Positions 6,790 through 6,931 of a stretch of DNA of 6,931 nucleotides are shown here, piece by piece (positions within the stretch are counted from its first letter, which is position 1; every line of letters begins with the position of its first letter). The stretch lies in NCBI GenBank assembly GCA_003556865.1, contig PWQF01000209.1:1-6931 (forward strand). Direction: 5' to 3'. Below the pieces are notes generated by a model. The model saw nothing but the letters and a program-made list of their open reading frames with translations, was not told the DNA's origin and ran no database searches. The position numbers were made by a program, and so were the translations under genes. The stretch comes from Elusimicrobiota bacterium. GTDB lineage: Bacteria; CG03; SLGR01; PWQF01.

Positions 6790-6931
6790 CTATCTACCCA
6801 TTGAAGGACACCCACCGGAGCACTGCCCTCCACCACAGGGTGGAATAGATTTTTTTTCAGTAGCCTTTCCCACACTGAATTTAGAAAACAATTTTTTTAG
6901 ATCTCTACTCCCACAGGAAGGGCATTTGGAT
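6790..6931 (-). CDS. FmdB-like zinc-ribbon protein, C-terminal part (5' end beyond window)
   Basis: The last 46 codons of a gene that enters from the right edge. It opens with SKCPSCGSRDLKKLFSKFSV, the second CxxC half of the small zinc ribbon and the K-x-x-S-x-F tail typical of FmdB-family proteins (usually 60-110 aa; role poorly known, proposed regulatory). The first CxxC half should lie just outside the window. A Cys/Gly-rich tail follows (PCGGGQCSGGCPSMGR), adding three more cysteines, then a TAG stop. The stop is 39 nt before the clpB start on the same strand, so the two are probably one transcript. The FmdB call rests on the partial zinc ribbon only; another short zinc-ribbon family is possible. 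Confidence 0.7.
   Translation of the reverse strand, partial: SKCPSCGSRDLKKLFSKFSVGKATEKKSIPPCGGGQCSGGCPSMGR

Noticed and set aside
6829..6857. Plus-strand hairpin (TCCACC/GGTGGA) followed by eight T: terminator-like
   Set aside because: It lies inside the zinc-ribbon coding sequence, no plus-strand gene precedes it, and the T-run is simply Lys codons on the coding strand.

Overview
The window is a stretch of bacterial chromosome, about 40% G+C by eye, in which every supported gene is on the minus strand. Read in the direction of transcription (high to low coordinates) the order is: the 3' end of a small zinc-ribbon protein gene of FmdB type; clpB; a membrane polyferredoxin that fuses NapH-like and NapG-like halves; an Ogg2-type 8-oxoguanine DNA glycosylase/lyase; a small cyclophilin-like fold protein; a tRNA with anticodon CAU, best read as elongator Met; a small predicted lipoprotein; and the 5' part of tilS, which runs off the left edge. 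I see no mobile element, CRISPR array, phage gene or gene-sized empty stretch. The longest non-genic piece is the 107 nt between the cyclophilin-like gene and the tRNA.

The first block (about 6931-1682) looks like one long transcription unit. The gaps are 39 nt (zinc ribbon to clpB), 61 nt (clpB to polyferredoxin), a 4-nt ATGA overlap (polyferredoxin to ogg) and 11 nt (ogg to cyclophilin-like), and I could find no terminator in any of them. The second block (1623-1) starts at a good sigma70-type promoter placed exactly for the tRNA. No terminator is visible after the tRNA, so the lipoprotein and tilS may be transcribed from the same promoter. Both of those genes appear to start at TTG codons, each with GGAG ten nucleotides upstream.

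The organism is a bacterium (ClpB, TilS, lipobox, -35/-10 promoter, CCA-encoding tRNA). The Ogg2-type glycosylase, the TM1367-like cyclophilin-fold protein and the iron-sulfur-rich NapHG-type protein are families common in anaerobes, many of them thermophilic, so an anaerobic lineage, perhaps an uncultured phylum, is likely. The phylum cannot be decided from this window.

Functionally the block mixes protein quality control (ClpB), periplasmic or membrane electron transfer (polyferredoxin), oxidative DNA repair (Ogg2) and tRNA decoding (tRNA-CAU, TilS). Most of it is ordinary housekeeping. The points most worth a second look are the loss of the catalytic Asp (a Tyr instead) in the Ogg2 protein, the single-chain NapH-NapG fusion with an internal Tat-like segment, and the tRNA(CAU)-lipoprotein-tilS arrangement.
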